A stretch of 64,000 bases of DNA, taken from contig CP119312.1 in assembly GCA_029202405.1 (NCBI GenBank), forward strand, positions 4,253,501-4,317,500. Direction: 5' to 3'. Origin of the DNA: Candidatus Devosia phytovorans (GTDB taxonomy: Bacteria > Pseudomonadota > Alphaproteobacteria > Rhizobiales > Devosiaceae). A program made the translations under genes and the position numbers. Position 1 is the stretch's first letter, and the number at the start of each line of letters is the position of its first letter. The notes beneath the pieces are model-generated. The model made no database searches. It was not told where the DNA came from and saw nothing but the letters and a program-made list of their open reading frames with translations. Shown piece by piece: positions 25,347 to 34,108 of this stretch.

Positions 25347-26332
25347 TGCGGCTCGCGGTCCTCGCCGCGGCGCTGATGGCAGGCCTTGGGCCCGCCCTGG
25401 GGGTCGAGGCGACGGTCAATGCGACGCAAATCTCCAGCTTCCGTGATGTCGCGGTGGGCGGTAAGGTCGACCGGCTGATCTTTCGCGGCGGCATGGCGAT
25501 GACCAGTCCCGACGATACATTTGGCGGACTCTCGGGCATGACCATGACCGGGCCCAATGGCCAGGCTCTCTTCGTCACCGATCGCGGCAGTTTCGTCACC
25601 GGATACCTGGCCTATGACGATGCGGGGCAGCTCTTCGGCTTTATCGGCGTCACCATTGAGCCGATGCGCAATTCGAAGGGCGAAATCCTGCCGCGCCAAT
25701 ATGCCAAGGATGCCGAAAGCGTCGATACGGTCTATCGCGACGGCGTGCCGGTCGCCGCGCGGGTGAGCTTCGAGCATCTGACGCGGGTGGCGGATTTTGC
25801 ACTGACCAATGGCATTCCGGGCGGCCCGGCGCGGGAAGTGTCCATCCCGCAATGGCTGACGGACCTCAGAACCAATGAGTCGCTGGAATCGGTCTGCGTG
25901 GCGCCACCGGCCTCACTTGTTGCCGGCTCGACGCTGCTGCTGACCGAGAATTATCTCGACGCGGCCGGCAATCACCGCGGTTATCTTCTGGGGCAGGCCG
26001 ACAAGGGCGAGATCAGCTATGTGAAGTCGCCGGCAGTCAATCCGACCGAGTGCGCCTTCCTGCCCAATGGCGACCTGCTGGTGCTGGAGCGCGGCGTCTC
26101 CATGCTGACCTTCGTCATGAACCTGCGGCGGGTGAAGGCCGATCAGGTGCGGGCGGGCAATGTCATGGCGGGCGAGCTGCTGCTCTCGGCCTCGGGCGGC
26201 TCCATTGACAATATGGAAGCCATGACCGTGCATCAGGCGCCGGGTGGCGAGACGCGGATCCTCATCGGCTCGGACAATAATTTCAACGACTGGCAGCGGA
26301 GCTTGCTGCTGGAGTTTGCGCTGGTGGATTAG
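25346..26332 (+). CDS. Phytase-esterase-like secreted protein (beta-propeller type)
   Basis: 328 residues with a signal peptide (cleavage near ALG-V or NAT). The body matches my memory of the 'esterase-like activity of phytase' family (PF13449), with LSGMTMTGPNGQALFVTDRG, GIPGGPAREVSIPQW and a final segment NNFNDWQRSLLLEFALVD. It starts at the cobT stop codon (TGATG), so it is translationally coupled. The same family is found next to cobT in related genomes. The substrate is unknown. The first copy of the dispersed repeat follows. Confidence 0.85.
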   Translation: MRLAVLAAALMAGLGPALGVEATVNATQISSFRDVAVGGKVDRLIFRGGMAMTSPDDTFGGLSGMTMTGPNGQALFVTDRGSFVTGYLAYDDAGQLFGFIGVTIEPMRNSKGEILPRQYAKDAESVDTVYRDGVPVAARVSFEHLTRVADFALTNGIPGGPAREVSIPQWLTDLRTNESLESVCVAPPASLVAGSTLLLTENYLDAAGNHRGYLLGQADKGEISYVKSPAVNPTECAFLPNGDLLVLERGVSMLTFVMNLRRVKADQVRAGNVMAGELLLSASGGSIDNMEAMTVHQAPGGETRILIGSDNNFNDWQRSLLLEFALVD

Positions 26333-26354
26333 AGGGGCTTTGCACACCCCGCAT

Positions 26355-26489
26355 ACTCGGTGTCACCCCGGCCTTGAGCCGGGGCCCATCCCGAGATCGC
26401 GTTGCAGCCGCAAGGTCGAACGAACGACCATGGAGCGAACCCTATCATCTCAGGATGGATCCCGGCTCAAGGCCGGGATGACACCGAGT
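26355..26489. repeat. Dispersed inverted-repeat element, copy 1
   Basis: 135 bp. Ends begin ACTCGGTGTCA and end TGACACCGAGT (perfect 11-bp inverted termini), extended inward by CCCCGGCCTTGAGCCGGGG on the left and CCCGGCTCAAGGCCGGGA on the right. The centre contains GCCGCAAGGTCG, also found in the other copies. It lies between convergent genes. No coding capacity. Confidence 0.88.
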
Positions 26490-26510
26490 TTTTGGTAAGG
26501 TCTGCGAGAA

Positions 26511-27200
26511 TTACGCCGCCCGTGCACCAATCGGCTGCAGCGGCATGATCCTGCCCATCAGCACCCGATACGGCGCCAGCAGCAACAATGCCGCCAAAAA
26601 CTTCACGCCGAAATCACCCGCCGCCAGCGACACCCAGAGCGGCACTTCCGGACCGACGCCCAAAAGCGGCGCGGGGAAGCCCAGTGAACCATCCGGCAGG
26701 CCATAGAGCCCATCGATGCCGGCAAAGGCGGGGGCGAAGGACAGGGTGAAAAAGATCGCCGTGTCGATCAGCGATCCGAACAGCGAGCCGAGGAGCGGCG
26801 CGACATACCAGGTCCTGTTGGCGCGCAGGCGCGAGAAGATCGAGATATCGAGCAACTGGCCGACGATGAAGGCCGAGGCGGAAGCCGTGGCAATGCGCTG
26901 GGTGGTTGCGGCAGCGCCGCCGGCATTCCAGGGCAGGGGGTGGAAGCTCAAGTAGAAAGAGACGCCAAGGCCGACGACAAAGCCGACAAGCGCCACGAGA
27001 CGGGCGCGCTGGGCGCCGTCATAGCGGTTGATCAGGTCGGTGACGAGAAAGGCAAAGGGGAAGGTGAAGGCGCCCCAGGTGAGGAGATCCGCCAGGTTGA
27101 TTGAACCGAGCGTCACGTTGAGCGGATAGAGCACCAGGATATTGGACGCGGCAACGACCACGACCATGGCGGTAACGGCCGCCAGGAAACGAGCAAGCAT
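26511..27200 (-). CDS. VUT-family transporter (YhhQ-like, queuosine precursor uptake)
   Basis: 229 residues with about six transmembrane helices. Matches the VUT/YhhQ family: SNILVLYPL, TFPFAFLVTDLINRYDGAQRAR and SAFIVGQLLDISIFSRLR. YhhQ proteins import queuosine precursors (preQ0/preQ1) for tRNA modification. I looked for a preQ1 riboswitch upstream and did not see one. Transcribed separately, converging on copy 1 of the dispersed repeat. Confidence 0.88.
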   Translation of the reverse strand: MLARFLAAVTAMVVVVAASNILVLYPLNVTLGSINLADLLTWGAFTFPFAFLVTDLINRYDGAQRARLVALVGFVVGLGVSFYLSFHPLPWNAGGAAATTQRIATASASAFIVGQLLDISIFSRLRANRTWYVAPLLGSLFGSLIDTAIFFTLSFAPAFAGIDGLYGLPDGSLGFPAPLLGVGPEVPLWVSLAAGDFGVKFLAALLLLAPYRVLMGRIMPLQPIGARAA

Positions 27201-27280
27201 CAGAATGCATCCCTATGTGATCCGCGACCCAGCATCAGACTGGCGCGGATGAAGTCTATGATGGGCAGGCTTGCCCGTCA

Positions 27281-27316
27281 AAAAAACAAAACCGCGCGGG
27301 GTTGGCCCCCACGCGG
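27281..27316 (-). terminator. Rho-independent terminator of rpmB
   Basis: On the reverse strand a 10-bp stem (CCGCGTGGGG / CCCCGCGCGG, one G-T pair) with a 5-base loop is followed by TTTTGTTTTTT. Confidence 0.92.
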
Positions 27317-27342
27317 CTCGAATTCGTTTGGTAGTCCGGCGC

Positions 27343-27630
27343 TTAGGCGGCTGCGAGAGCGGCGCGGATTTCCTTCTTGATGCCAGCTGCCAGCGGCGAC
27401 AGCGTGTCGTCGCTCTGCTTGAGCAGGAAGGCATCGAGGCCACCGCGGTGCTCGACCGAACGGAGAGCAGCAGCCGAAATGCGGAACCGGATCGAGCGGT
27501 TGAGCGCGTCCGAGATCAGCGAAACGGTCACCAGGTTCGGGAGGAAGCGGCGGCGGGTGCGGTTAAGAGCGTGCGAAACGTTGTTGCCAACCATTACGCC
27601 CTTGCCAGTCAGTTCACAGCGACGTGCCAT
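27343..27630 (-). CDS. rpmB: 50S ribosomal protein L28
   Basis: 95 residues from ATG at 27630 with AGGA ten bases upstream. Typical L28 sequence: MARRCELTGKGVMVGNNVSH, ALNRTRRRFLPNL and a C-terminal Ala-rich end. It binds 23S rRNA in the large subunit. Single gene with its own promoter (27713-27741) and terminator. Confidence 0.98.
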   Translation of the reverse strand: MARRCELTGKGVMVGNNVSHALNRTRRRFLPNLVTVSLISDALNRSIRFRISAAALRSVEHRGGLDAFLLKQSDDTLSPLAAGIKKEIRAALAAA

Positions 27631-27712
27631 ATTGAGATATCCTACTTTGTGTAAAGGTCCTGGGTGGCAGACAAGTCCGCGACCGGCCTCGATTGTTGTG
27701 AAATCTGGCGGC

Positions 27713-27741
27713 TCTATAGGGAAAAGGGGGGCGCCCGTCAA
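27713..27741 (-). promoter_or_regulatory. Promoter of rpmB
   Basis: Reverse strand TTGACG (27736-27741), 17-bp spacer, TATAGA (27713-27718). A good match to alphaproteobacterial housekeeping promoters; it gives a leader of about 75 bases. Confidence 0.72.
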
Positions 27742-27848
27742 GGCGAAGCCGGCTCAAACGGGCGCGAGCGCCTTGCAGGAAGCCCGGTGCGCAGGCAGTT
27801 TCACTGGATCGGCTGATTCGCCCCAACCAGCACAGAGACATCAGGCCC

Positions 27849-28628
27849 TTGATTCCGTTCCGCTTTGTCACCCTCTCCAGCCTTGCCCTGTTGATGAGCC
27901 TGCCGGCGCAGGCCGCCGAGGTCGATGCATCGGCCAACTACGTGCTCACCCTGGGGGGCATCAACATTGCAGCAATGACGGTCGATCTTGATGACGACGG
28001 CAGCCGCTATAGTCTCGACCTGACGGCCAATGTCGCGGGTCTGGGCACGCTGGTATCGAGTGGCACGGCGACGGCGAAGTCCGTGGGTCGCTCGACCGAT
28101 GCGACGCTCCATGCCGACGCATTCAATCTCGAAACCCGCGCCAATGGCGAGGTGTTCACCGTCGATGTCGATTTTGCCGGTCGCGACGTCTCCGCCTTCA
28201 AGGTCGATCCGCCGATCACCGATTATGATCGCGTGCCGATCGAGCGGCGCCACCTGACCGGCGTTTCCGACTTCCTTTCGGCCTTCGTGCTCAAGGGTAC
28301 GGCGCTGGACAAGAGCCTCTGCGATCGTCGCGCCAATATTTTTACCGGCGCCGAGCGTTTCGACATTGCCATGAGCTATGCCGGCGATGACGAGGCGACC
28401 TCTCAGCGCACCGGCTATCAGGGTCCGGTCGTCCTCTGCACGGTGGACTACAACCCGATCTCGGGCCATTTCACCACGTCGGAAATCACCTCCTATCTCG
28501 CCGACAGCGACCGCATCATCATCTGGTATGCCCCGCTGGGCGAGACAGGCTATTACGTGCCCTATCGCGTGTTGCTGGGCACCAATATGGGTGATCTGAG
28601 CATGGTTCTCACGCGACTGACTTACTGA
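27849..28628 (+). CDS. DUF3108-domain secreted protein
   Basis: 259 residues with a TTG start at 27849 (no strong ribosome site) and a signal peptide ending SLPAQAA. The rest fits DUF3108: YVLTLGGINIAAMTVDLD, YSLDLTANVAGLGTLVSSG, and a C-terminal beta-rich part ending TNMGDLSMVLTRLTY. Probably a periplasmic lipid- or polysaccharide-handling beta-barrel-like protein; the role is not known. It is divergent from rpmB, a common arrangement in this group. Confidence 0.85.
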   Translation: MIPFRFVTLSSLALLMSLPAQAAEVDASANYVLTLGGINIAAMTVDLDDDGSRYSLDLTANVAGLGTLVSSGTATAKSVGRSTDATLHADAFNLETRANGEVFTVDVDFAGRDVSAFKVDPPITDYDRVPIERRHLTGVSDFLSAFVLKGTALDKSLCDRRANIFTGAERFDIAMSYAGDDEATSQRTGYQGPVVLCTVDYNPISGHFTTSEITSYLADSDRIIIWYAPLGETGYYVPYRVLLGTNMGDLSMVLTRLTY

Positions 28629-29720
28629 TCACTTCTGCCGGGGCGGCTTGAGTTCGCTGCCCGGGATTTCCGTCTTGTCGCGATGCAGCAGCACTGCGTC
28701 GAGCAGGGTCTTTGCGACATTGCGCACTTCGCCCTGCATGGCGATGTCCTTGTCCAGCGCCTCGTGATTGGTGGCATAGGGCTCCCAATAGCCGATGTAG
28801 CGATCCAGTTCGGCCAGTGGTCCGGCCGGCGCCATTTCCATGAACTTCAGCCAGTCCGAAATCGAGCGGCGCACGTCCTTGGTGCCTTCGACGTCGCCAT
28901 GGACGACCACGGCGAACAGCCGACCCTTGAGGTGGCGCGGATAGTCCCAGCCATCGAGTTCGACCTGTTTGGCGCGCTGGGCGTCCTTGCCCTGGGTGAG
29001 CGTGGGGTCGGGATTGCCGCCATCGGCACAGACCAGGCGATCCATCATGGCCTTGAGCGGGCTTGCCACCTGATACCAGTTGACCGGGCTGACGATCATC
29101 ACCGCATCGGCGCGCATCCACATAGGATAGATGTCATTCATCCAGTCCTGCGTCTGGCCCAATGAGTAATTGGGATAGCAGGAGCAGGGGAAGTGGCAGA
29201 GCGCGGCGGCGGTCGAAAAGCAGCTCTTGCAGGGGTGAATGTTGCGGCCATATTCGGAGGTGGTGCGGCTGAGATCGAGGATCTCGGTTTCGAGCCCGCC
29301 TTCCTCCAGCACTTCGGCGGCCATCTGTACCATGCGGAAGCTCTTGCTCATCTCGCCGGGGCAGGTGTGTTCGCTGCGCGATGAACCGTTGATCAGCAGC
29401 ACGCGCTGCGGGCGGTCGCCGCTTTCATAATCGGCCCGGGCGCGATCCACCGCCGCCTTGGCCTCGATCCAGTCCTCGGCGAGGTCATAATCGGGGTCGG
29501 CATAGCCTGGCCCGGCCTTTTGCGTGCGCGGCGCCTTGCGCGAGTTGTCATAGGCATCCCAGGCCGCATCGGCGATGCGGTCGAGCTCACCCTGCAGCTG
29601 GTCGAAGCCGGGATCGATATATTGGCTGAGGAAACGCGTTTTGAATTCGGACTTGTCGAGCGTGGGGTCCGGCATGCCCTTGCGGGGCTCCGGGGCGGTC
29701 AGGACTTTGGTTTGCTGCAT
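28629..29720 (-). CDS. Flavodoxin-like NAD(P)H-dependent oxidoreductase with cysteine-rich insert
   Basis: 363 residues, ATG at 29720 with GGAGA upstream. Residues 1-100 are an unusual charged helical extension. The flavodoxin-like FMN-binding fold starts at RVLLINGSSRSEHTCPGEMS and includes the flavin-binding loop PVNWYQVASPLKAMMDRLVC. An insert holds five cysteines in CKSCFSTAAALCHFPCSCYP, which could bind an Fe-S cluster or a metal. Family members reduce quinones, azo dyes or iron chelates; the substrate here cannot be told. A 44-base imperfect repeat lies about 55 bases upstream. Confidence 0.82.
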   Translation of the reverse strand: MQQTKVLTAPEPRKGMPDPTLDKSEFKTRFLSQYIDPGFDQLQGELDRIADAAWDAYDNSRKAPRTQKAGPGYADPDYDLAEDWIEAKAAVDRARADYESGDRPQRVLLINGSSRSEHTCPGEMSKSFRMVQMAAEVLEEGGLETEILDLSRTTSEYGRNIHPCKSCFSTAAALCHFPCSCYPNYSLGQTQDWMNDIYPMWMRADAVMIVSPVNWYQVASPLKAMMDRLVCADGGNPDPTLTQGKDAQRAKQVELDGWDYPRHLKGRLFAVVVHGDVEGTKDVRRSISDWLKFMEMAPAGPLAELDRYIGYWEPYATNHEALDKDIAMQGEVRNVAKTLLDAVLLHRDKTEIPGSELKPPRQK

Positions 29721-29772
29721 TTGGGTCTCCGTGGATTCCCAATGGTGGCAGCGACACGAAGTTCCTCTTCGG

Positions 29773-29816
29773 CACTGTCTCGTGATGGCACGGTCAAAGG
29801 CTTTTTTGACAATTTC
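29773..29816. repeat. Imperfect direct repeat, copy 1
   Basis: Shares TGGCACGGTCAAA and, eleven bases later, CAATTTC with the copy at 30219-30262 at identical spacing; the preceding 13 bases are also similar. It lies upstream of the flavodoxin-like gene. Confidence 0.55.
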
Positions 29817-30218
29817 CCGACGGCACAGCCGCCGTGGCCGGGCTGACAGGTGTTAACGTCGGGGCGCGCGCAAAAAATGTTCGCGCAATGATCCGCTCAG
29901 GTTCGTCCGAAACAGGCCGAAATTAACGTTTCGGAAATGCATGTGAACGGCTTTTGGCGGTTTTGGGCAGGTTCGTTCTCATCCAACAGCGCACTGGTGG
30001 CACCTCTGGCACCAGACCACCATGGCTTGGGGTGAACAAAGCCGGATTTTGTGGGTTCGCCCGATTCTGACCCTGTTCGTTCCGGGTTTGGTTCAGGGGT
30101 TAACTGGAGCCTGCGCCAGCGGTAAAAGCTGTACCAGTTCGGGAAATGCACAAGACACGCCCCATCTTACTTGTCCCTACGGGCGGGAGCGCTGTGAGAT
30201 GATGCGCCACCCTTGCCC

Positions 30219-30262
30219 CACCGTCCCATCCTGGCACGGTCAAATCTTTCTTCGTCAATTTC
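30219..30262. repeat. Imperfect direct repeat, copy 2
   Basis: Second copy of the element at 29773-29816, same orientation, 446 bp away. The thirteen bases TGGCACGGTCAAA are identical. Confidence 0.55.
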
Positions 30263-30315
30263 ACCAGGCGAGAGCCGTCAAAACCGCCGTCCGGCAGATA
30301 AATCTCGCGGCGGCT

Positions 30316-30335
30316 GTAAATATATCCGTATTTAC
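30316..30335. promoter_or_regulatory. AT-rich inverted repeat upstream of the helicase gene
   Basis: GTAAATA-TATCCG-TATTTAC, perfect 7-bp arms with a 6-bp spacer. Could be an operator; no regulator can be assigned. Confidence 0.35.
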
Positions 30336-30644
30336 ACTTTGTTCAGAGCTGCCTGATTTCGTCTGCATTTAACGCAAATTCAACGAAGCTGAATGGATTC
30401 CGGGCTTTTTGGGTCAGAGCGGCGGCGCGCTAGGCCGCGCTGGTAGGTCTTGTCCGATGCGAGCCACAATATATCGTGGAGAACGAATGCAGATTCATTG
30501 ATTCGTTCTGATTCGATGCCATTTTGTTTCTGTAATGTTCCTTTTTTGAACATCTGACATAAAAAGGTCGCGTAGCCTGTCCTTTCTTGGGACAATGCTC
30601 ACAAGCTCTCGCAACGGCCGTTTTCAACTCCTACATTGCCGGCA

Positions 30645-33644
30645 ATGACTTTCGCCCCGCCCCAGTCGGTCAAGGCAATCCTTGGCCCCACCAATACCGG
30701 CAAGACCTATTTTGCCATCGAGCGTATGCTGGCCCATCCCACCGGGATGATCGGCTTGCCGCTGCGCCTGCTCGCGCGCGAGGTCTATCAGCGTTGCATC
30801 GAGCGGGTGGGCGAGGGCGCAGTGGCGCTGGTCACCGGCGAAGAGCGGATCATTCCAGCCAAACCGCGCTTCTGGGTCTGCACCGTCGAAGCCATGCCGA
30901 TGGATATCCGTGTCGATTGCGTGGCGGTGGACGAGATCCAGACCGCGGTGGATTTCGATCGTGGCCATGTCTTTACCGACCGGATCCTGCATGCCCGCGG
31001 CAGCATGGAGACGCTGCTGCTGGGCGCGGCGACCATGGCGCCGATCATCCGAAAGCTCTTGCCGCATGCCGAAATCATCGATCGACCGCGGTTTTCCCAG
31101 CTCAGCTATGCCGGCTCCAAGAAAATCTCGCGCCAGCCGCCGCGCTCGGCCATCGTCGCCTTCTCGGCCAAGCAGGTTTACGCCATTGCCGAATTGATCC
31201 GCCGCGAGCGCGGTGGTGCCGCGGTGGTCATGGGCGCGCTGTCGCCCCGCACCCGCAATGCGCAGGTCGAGCTTTATCAGAATGGCGATGTGGATTTCCT
31301 CGTCGCCACCGACGCCATCGGCATGGGGCTCAACCTCGATATCCACCATGTGGCCTTTGCCGATGACAGCAAGTTCGACGGAAGGATCAGTCGCGACCTG
31401 ACCCCGGCCGAGATCGGCCAGATCGCCGGTCGCGCCGGTCGCCACGCGAGAAACGGCACCTTTGGCGTCACCGGCGGCACCGAGGGATTCGACGAGGAAC
31501 TGGTCGTTCAGCTCGAAACACATGACTTCGACGCGATAAAAGTGCTGCAATGGCGCAACAACCAGCTCGATTTCAGCTCGATCGGGGCGCTGCAAAATTC
31601 TCTCGATGCCGTGCCCGAGCATCGCAGTCTCACCCGCGTGCCCCTGGCCAAGGATCAGCAGGCGCTCGAATTCGTCTCGCGCAATGAGGCTGGGGCCCTG
31701 GCGCGTGGCCTCGATGGGGCGCGGCTGCTGTGGGAATGCTGCCAGATCCCTGATTATCAAGGGATTTCTCCGGCCAATCACGGGGAAATCGTCACGCGGA
31801 TTTACTCGGATTTAGTCAAGAAGCGCGCGGTCAACGCGGACTGGATTGCCGAGCAGGTGCGGTTTTGCGACAATGTGAGCGGCGATATCGACACCTTGAG
31901 CAACCGGATCAAGCAAATCCGGACCTGGACCTTTGTCGCCAATCGCAAAAACTGGCTTGCAGACCCTTCACATTGGCGCGAAAAGACCCGAGACATTGAG
32001 GATAGGTTGAGCGACGCTCTTCATGAGCGGCTGACTCAGCGCTTCGTCGACCGGCGCACCAGCGTCTTGCTGCGTCATCTGAAAGACAAACGTATGGCAT
32101 CTCCCGAGATCAATGAGCGCGGCGAAGTACGGCTGGAAGGCCATCTCATCGGCACGCTTGAAGGCTTCCGCTTTACCCTGGCGCGCAATGATGGCGACGC
32201 CGATATCAAGGGGCTGCGCGCAGCAGCCGACCAGGTGGTGGCTCCCGAGATCCACAATCGCGCCGATCGCCTGGCCGGCGCGCCCAATGAAGAATTCGTG
32301 CTGGCCACCGATGGCCGGCTGCGCTGGAAGGGCGATATCGTCGCCGAACTGATCGAGGGCGATGCGCTTTATCGCCCGCGCATCCTGATGCTGGCGGACG
32401 AAACGCTGACCGGGACCGATCTCGAGCGCGTGCAGGATCGCCTCAGCCTCTGGCTACGCCATCATATCAATACCGTGCTCGAAAGCGTCATGGCGCTGGA
32501 AGCGCCGGCCGATGTCGATGGCACCGCGCGTGGCATTGCCTATCAGCTCTACGAGCATATCGGCCTGATCCCGCGTGGCCAGGTGGCCGACGAGGTCAAG
32601 AACCTCGATCAGGACCTGCGCGGCAAACTGCGCAAGCTGGGCGTCAAGTTCGGCGCCTATCACATCTACCTGCCGCTCTCGCTCAAGCCCGCGCCGCGCG
32701 AGCTGGCGCTGATTCTGTTCGCCCTCAAGAATGGCGGCGTGCGCCAGGCTGGCGTGACCGATATTCCCCATATCGTGCTGAGCGGCCGCACCAGCTTCGT
32801 GGTTGATCCCGAAGTCGATACGCGGCTCTACGAAATGGCCGGTTTCAAGGTGGCCGGCAAGCGTGCCGTGCGCGTCGATATTCTCGAACGCCTGGCCGAT
32901 ATCATCCGTCCGCTGATCGCGCTCGATGCCGGTCGTTTCTATCAGGGCGAACTACCAGCCGGTGCTGCCGAAGGCAACGGTTTCCGCGTCACCGTGGAAA
33001 TGACCTCGCTGCTGGGCTGCTCGGGCGAAGACTTCGCCTCGATTCTTTCGTCACTCGGCTACAAGGTAAAGCGCGTTCCCAAGGTGGCCGCGCCTGCCCC
33101 TGCCGCCGAAGCCAGTGCCGAAGCGCCGGCTCTTGAAGAAGTGCTGGCCGAGAACCCGGCCACGATCGATGCGGCTGAAGAGACCCCGGTCGAGGCCGTT
33201 GCCGAAGAGGCTGCGCCGGTCATCGAGGCCGATGTGCCCGAAACCACGATTGTGGAAGCGGCGCCCGCCGAGGCCGTTGCCGCCGAAGCCGTCGAGCCGG
33301 AGTTTGACGAGATCTGGTCGCCGGCCGGCCGTCGCCCCGACAACAAGCGTCATGAATCCCGCCGCCGTCCGGAAGGCGAGGTCCAGACCAAGCGTCCCGA
33401 GCGTCAGCGCACGGCGGGTCCGCGTCGCCCCGAGGGTGAGGTGCAGGATCTGAACAAGGCCCGTCACCTGCAGAAGCCGCGTGGTGAAAGCAAGCCGCGT
33501 CCGGAAAATCGTCGTCCCGACGATCAGAAGGGCGATCGTGCCCGCTTCCAGCAGCCGCAGCGCGACGAGCGCAAGGAAAAGGCTTTCGATCCCGATAGCC
33601 CCTTTGCCAAGCTCCTGGCGCTAAAATCGCCGAAGGGTCAGTAG
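30645..33644 (+). CDS. DEAD-like RNA helicase, SUV3/MgpS-type
   Basis: 999 residues from ATG at 30645 (a TTG nine bases earlier is possible). Walker A is GPTNTGKT (14-21), Walker B is VDEIQ, motif VI is QIAGRAGRHA, and motif III is LLGAAT. This order matches the alphaproteobacterial relatives of mitochondrial SUV3 helicase. The core ends near residue 800; residues about 810-900 are an acidic Ala/Glu/Pro-rich stretch and the last 100 are Arg/Lys/Gln-rich (RRPEGEVQ repeated), probably disordered and RNA-binding. Followed after 3 bases by the S4 protein gene, so they form an operon. Confidence 0.92.
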   Translation: MTFAPPQSVKAILGPTNTGKTYFAIERMLAHPTGMIGLPLRLLAREVYQRCIERVGEGAVALVTGEERIIPAKPRFWVCTVEAMPMDIRVDCVAVDEIQTAVDFDRGHVFTDRILHARGSMETLLLGAATMAPIIRKLLPHAEIIDRPRFSQLSYAGSKKISRQPPRSAIVAFSAKQVYAIAELIRRERGGAAVVMGALSPRTRNAQVELYQNGDVDFLVATDAIGMGLNLDIHHVAFADDSKFDGRISRDLTPAEIGQIAGRAGRHARNGTFGVTGGTEGFDEELVVQLETHDFDAIKVLQWRNNQLDFSSIGALQNSLDAVPEHRSLTRVPLAKDQQALEFVSRNEAGALARGLDGARLLWECCQIPDYQGISPANHGEIVTRIYSDLVKKRAVNADWIAEQVRFCDNVSGDIDTLSNRIKQIRTWTFVANRKNWLADPSHWREKTRDIEDRLSDALHERLTQRFVDRRTSVLLRHLKDKRMASPEINERGEVRLEGHLIGTLEGFRFTLARNDGDADIKGLRAAADQVVAPEIHNRADRLAGAPNEEFVLATDGRLRWKGDIVAELIEGDALYRPRILMLADETLTGTDLERVQDRLSLWLRHHINTVLESVMALEAPADVDGTARGIAYQLYEHIGLIPRGQVADEVKNLDQDLRGKLRKLGVKFGAYHIYLPLSLKPAPRELALILFALKNGGVRQAGVTDIPHIVLSGRTSFVVDPEVDTRLYEMAGFKVAGKRAVRVDILERLADIIRPLIALDAGRFYQGELPAGAAEGNGFRVTVEMTSLLGCSGEDFASILSSLGYKVKRVPKVAAPAPAAEASAEAPALEEVLAENPATIDAAEETPVEAVAEEAAPVIEADVPETTIVEAAPAEAVAAEAVEPEFDEIWSPAGRRPDNKRHESRRRPEGEVQTKRPERQRTAGPRRPEGEVQDLNKARHLQKPRGESKPRPENRRPDDQKGDRARFQQPQRDERKEKAFDPDSPFAKLLALKSPKGQ

Positions 33645-33647
33645 GGA

Positions 33648-34055
33648 TTGGCAGGAGCGAGCGAACCCATCCGCAAGGAGCGGCTCGACAAGTTCCTGTT
33701 TTTCTCGCGCGCGCTAAAATCGCGCACGCTGGCGCAAAAGTTCATCGAAAGCGGCGCGGTCCGCGTCAACTCCGAACGCACCGACCGTTCCGACCAAAAG
33801 GTCGGGGCGGGCGATGTTCTGACCATGACGCTGCACAATCGCATCACGGTCTGGCGCATCCTCGATTGCGGGGTGCGCCGCGGCCCGGCACCCGAAGCGC
33901 AGGGGCTCTATCAAGATCTTTCCCCGCCGCCACTGCCCAAGCCGGAGCTGTCGCCCTATGATGCAGCGATCGCCCAGCGCGGCGAAGGCGCGGGCCGGCC
34001 GACCAAGAAGGAGCGGCGCGATACGGACCGTCTGCTGGGCGGCGACGAAGACTAG
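33648..34055 (+). CDS. S4-domain RNA-binding protein (HslR-like)
   Basis: 135 residues with a TTG start at 33648, just after the helicase stop codon. The S4 domain covers residues 9-60: RLDKFLFFSRALKSRTLAQK, FIESGAVRVNSERTD. The C-terminal tail is basic. Related to Hsp15 (HslR), which binds stalled 50S subunits carrying nascent chains. It is in the helicase operon, consistent with an RNA-related role. Confidence 0.9.
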   Translation: MAGASEPIRKERLDKFLFFSRALKSRTLAQKFIESGAVRVNSERTDRSDQKVGAGDVLTMTLHNRITVWRILDCGVRRGPAPEAQGLYQDLSPPPLPKPELSPYDAAIAQRGEGAGRPTKKERRDTDRLLGGDED

Positions 34056-34108
34056 ACGGAACGATCGCTGACTTGGCGCGTCATCGCTCTAAAGCCAGGT
34101 ATTCCATC

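Larger units (their letters stand above)
29721..30644. other. Gene-free region of about 900 bp
   Basis: No frame has coding-type composition. It contains two copies of an imperfect repeat (29773-29816 and 30219-30262), a dyad CTGGTG-N10-CACCAG (29994-30015), a perfect 7-bp inverted repeat GTAAATA / TATTTAC (30316-30335) and ATGTTC-N7-GAACAT (30535-30553). The right part is AT-rich and should hold the promoter of the helicase gene. Confidence 0.6.

Noticed and set aside
27201..27280. preQ1 riboswitch upstream of the YhhQ-like gene
   Set aside because: No preQ1-I or preQ1-II core (for example the A-rich tail pairing or the characteristic loop) could be found.
29786..29802. Possible sigma-54 promoter (TGGCAC...)
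   Set aside because: The -24 element TGGCAC is present in both repeat copies, but neither has the TTGC(A/T) needed at -12.
29897..30151. An 84-codon reverse frame downstream of repeat copy 2
   Set aside because: No ribosome site and an atypical composition (Trp/Pro/Arg-rich). Tempting because repeat copy 2 lies ~80 bases before its ATG, as copy 1 does before the flavodoxin-like gene, but the coding evidence is absent.
30535..30553. Possible LexA box upstream of the helicase gene
   Set aside because: The sequence is GTTC-N7-GAAC, an inverted arrangement; alphaproteobacterial LexA boxes are direct repeats GTTC-N7-GTTC.
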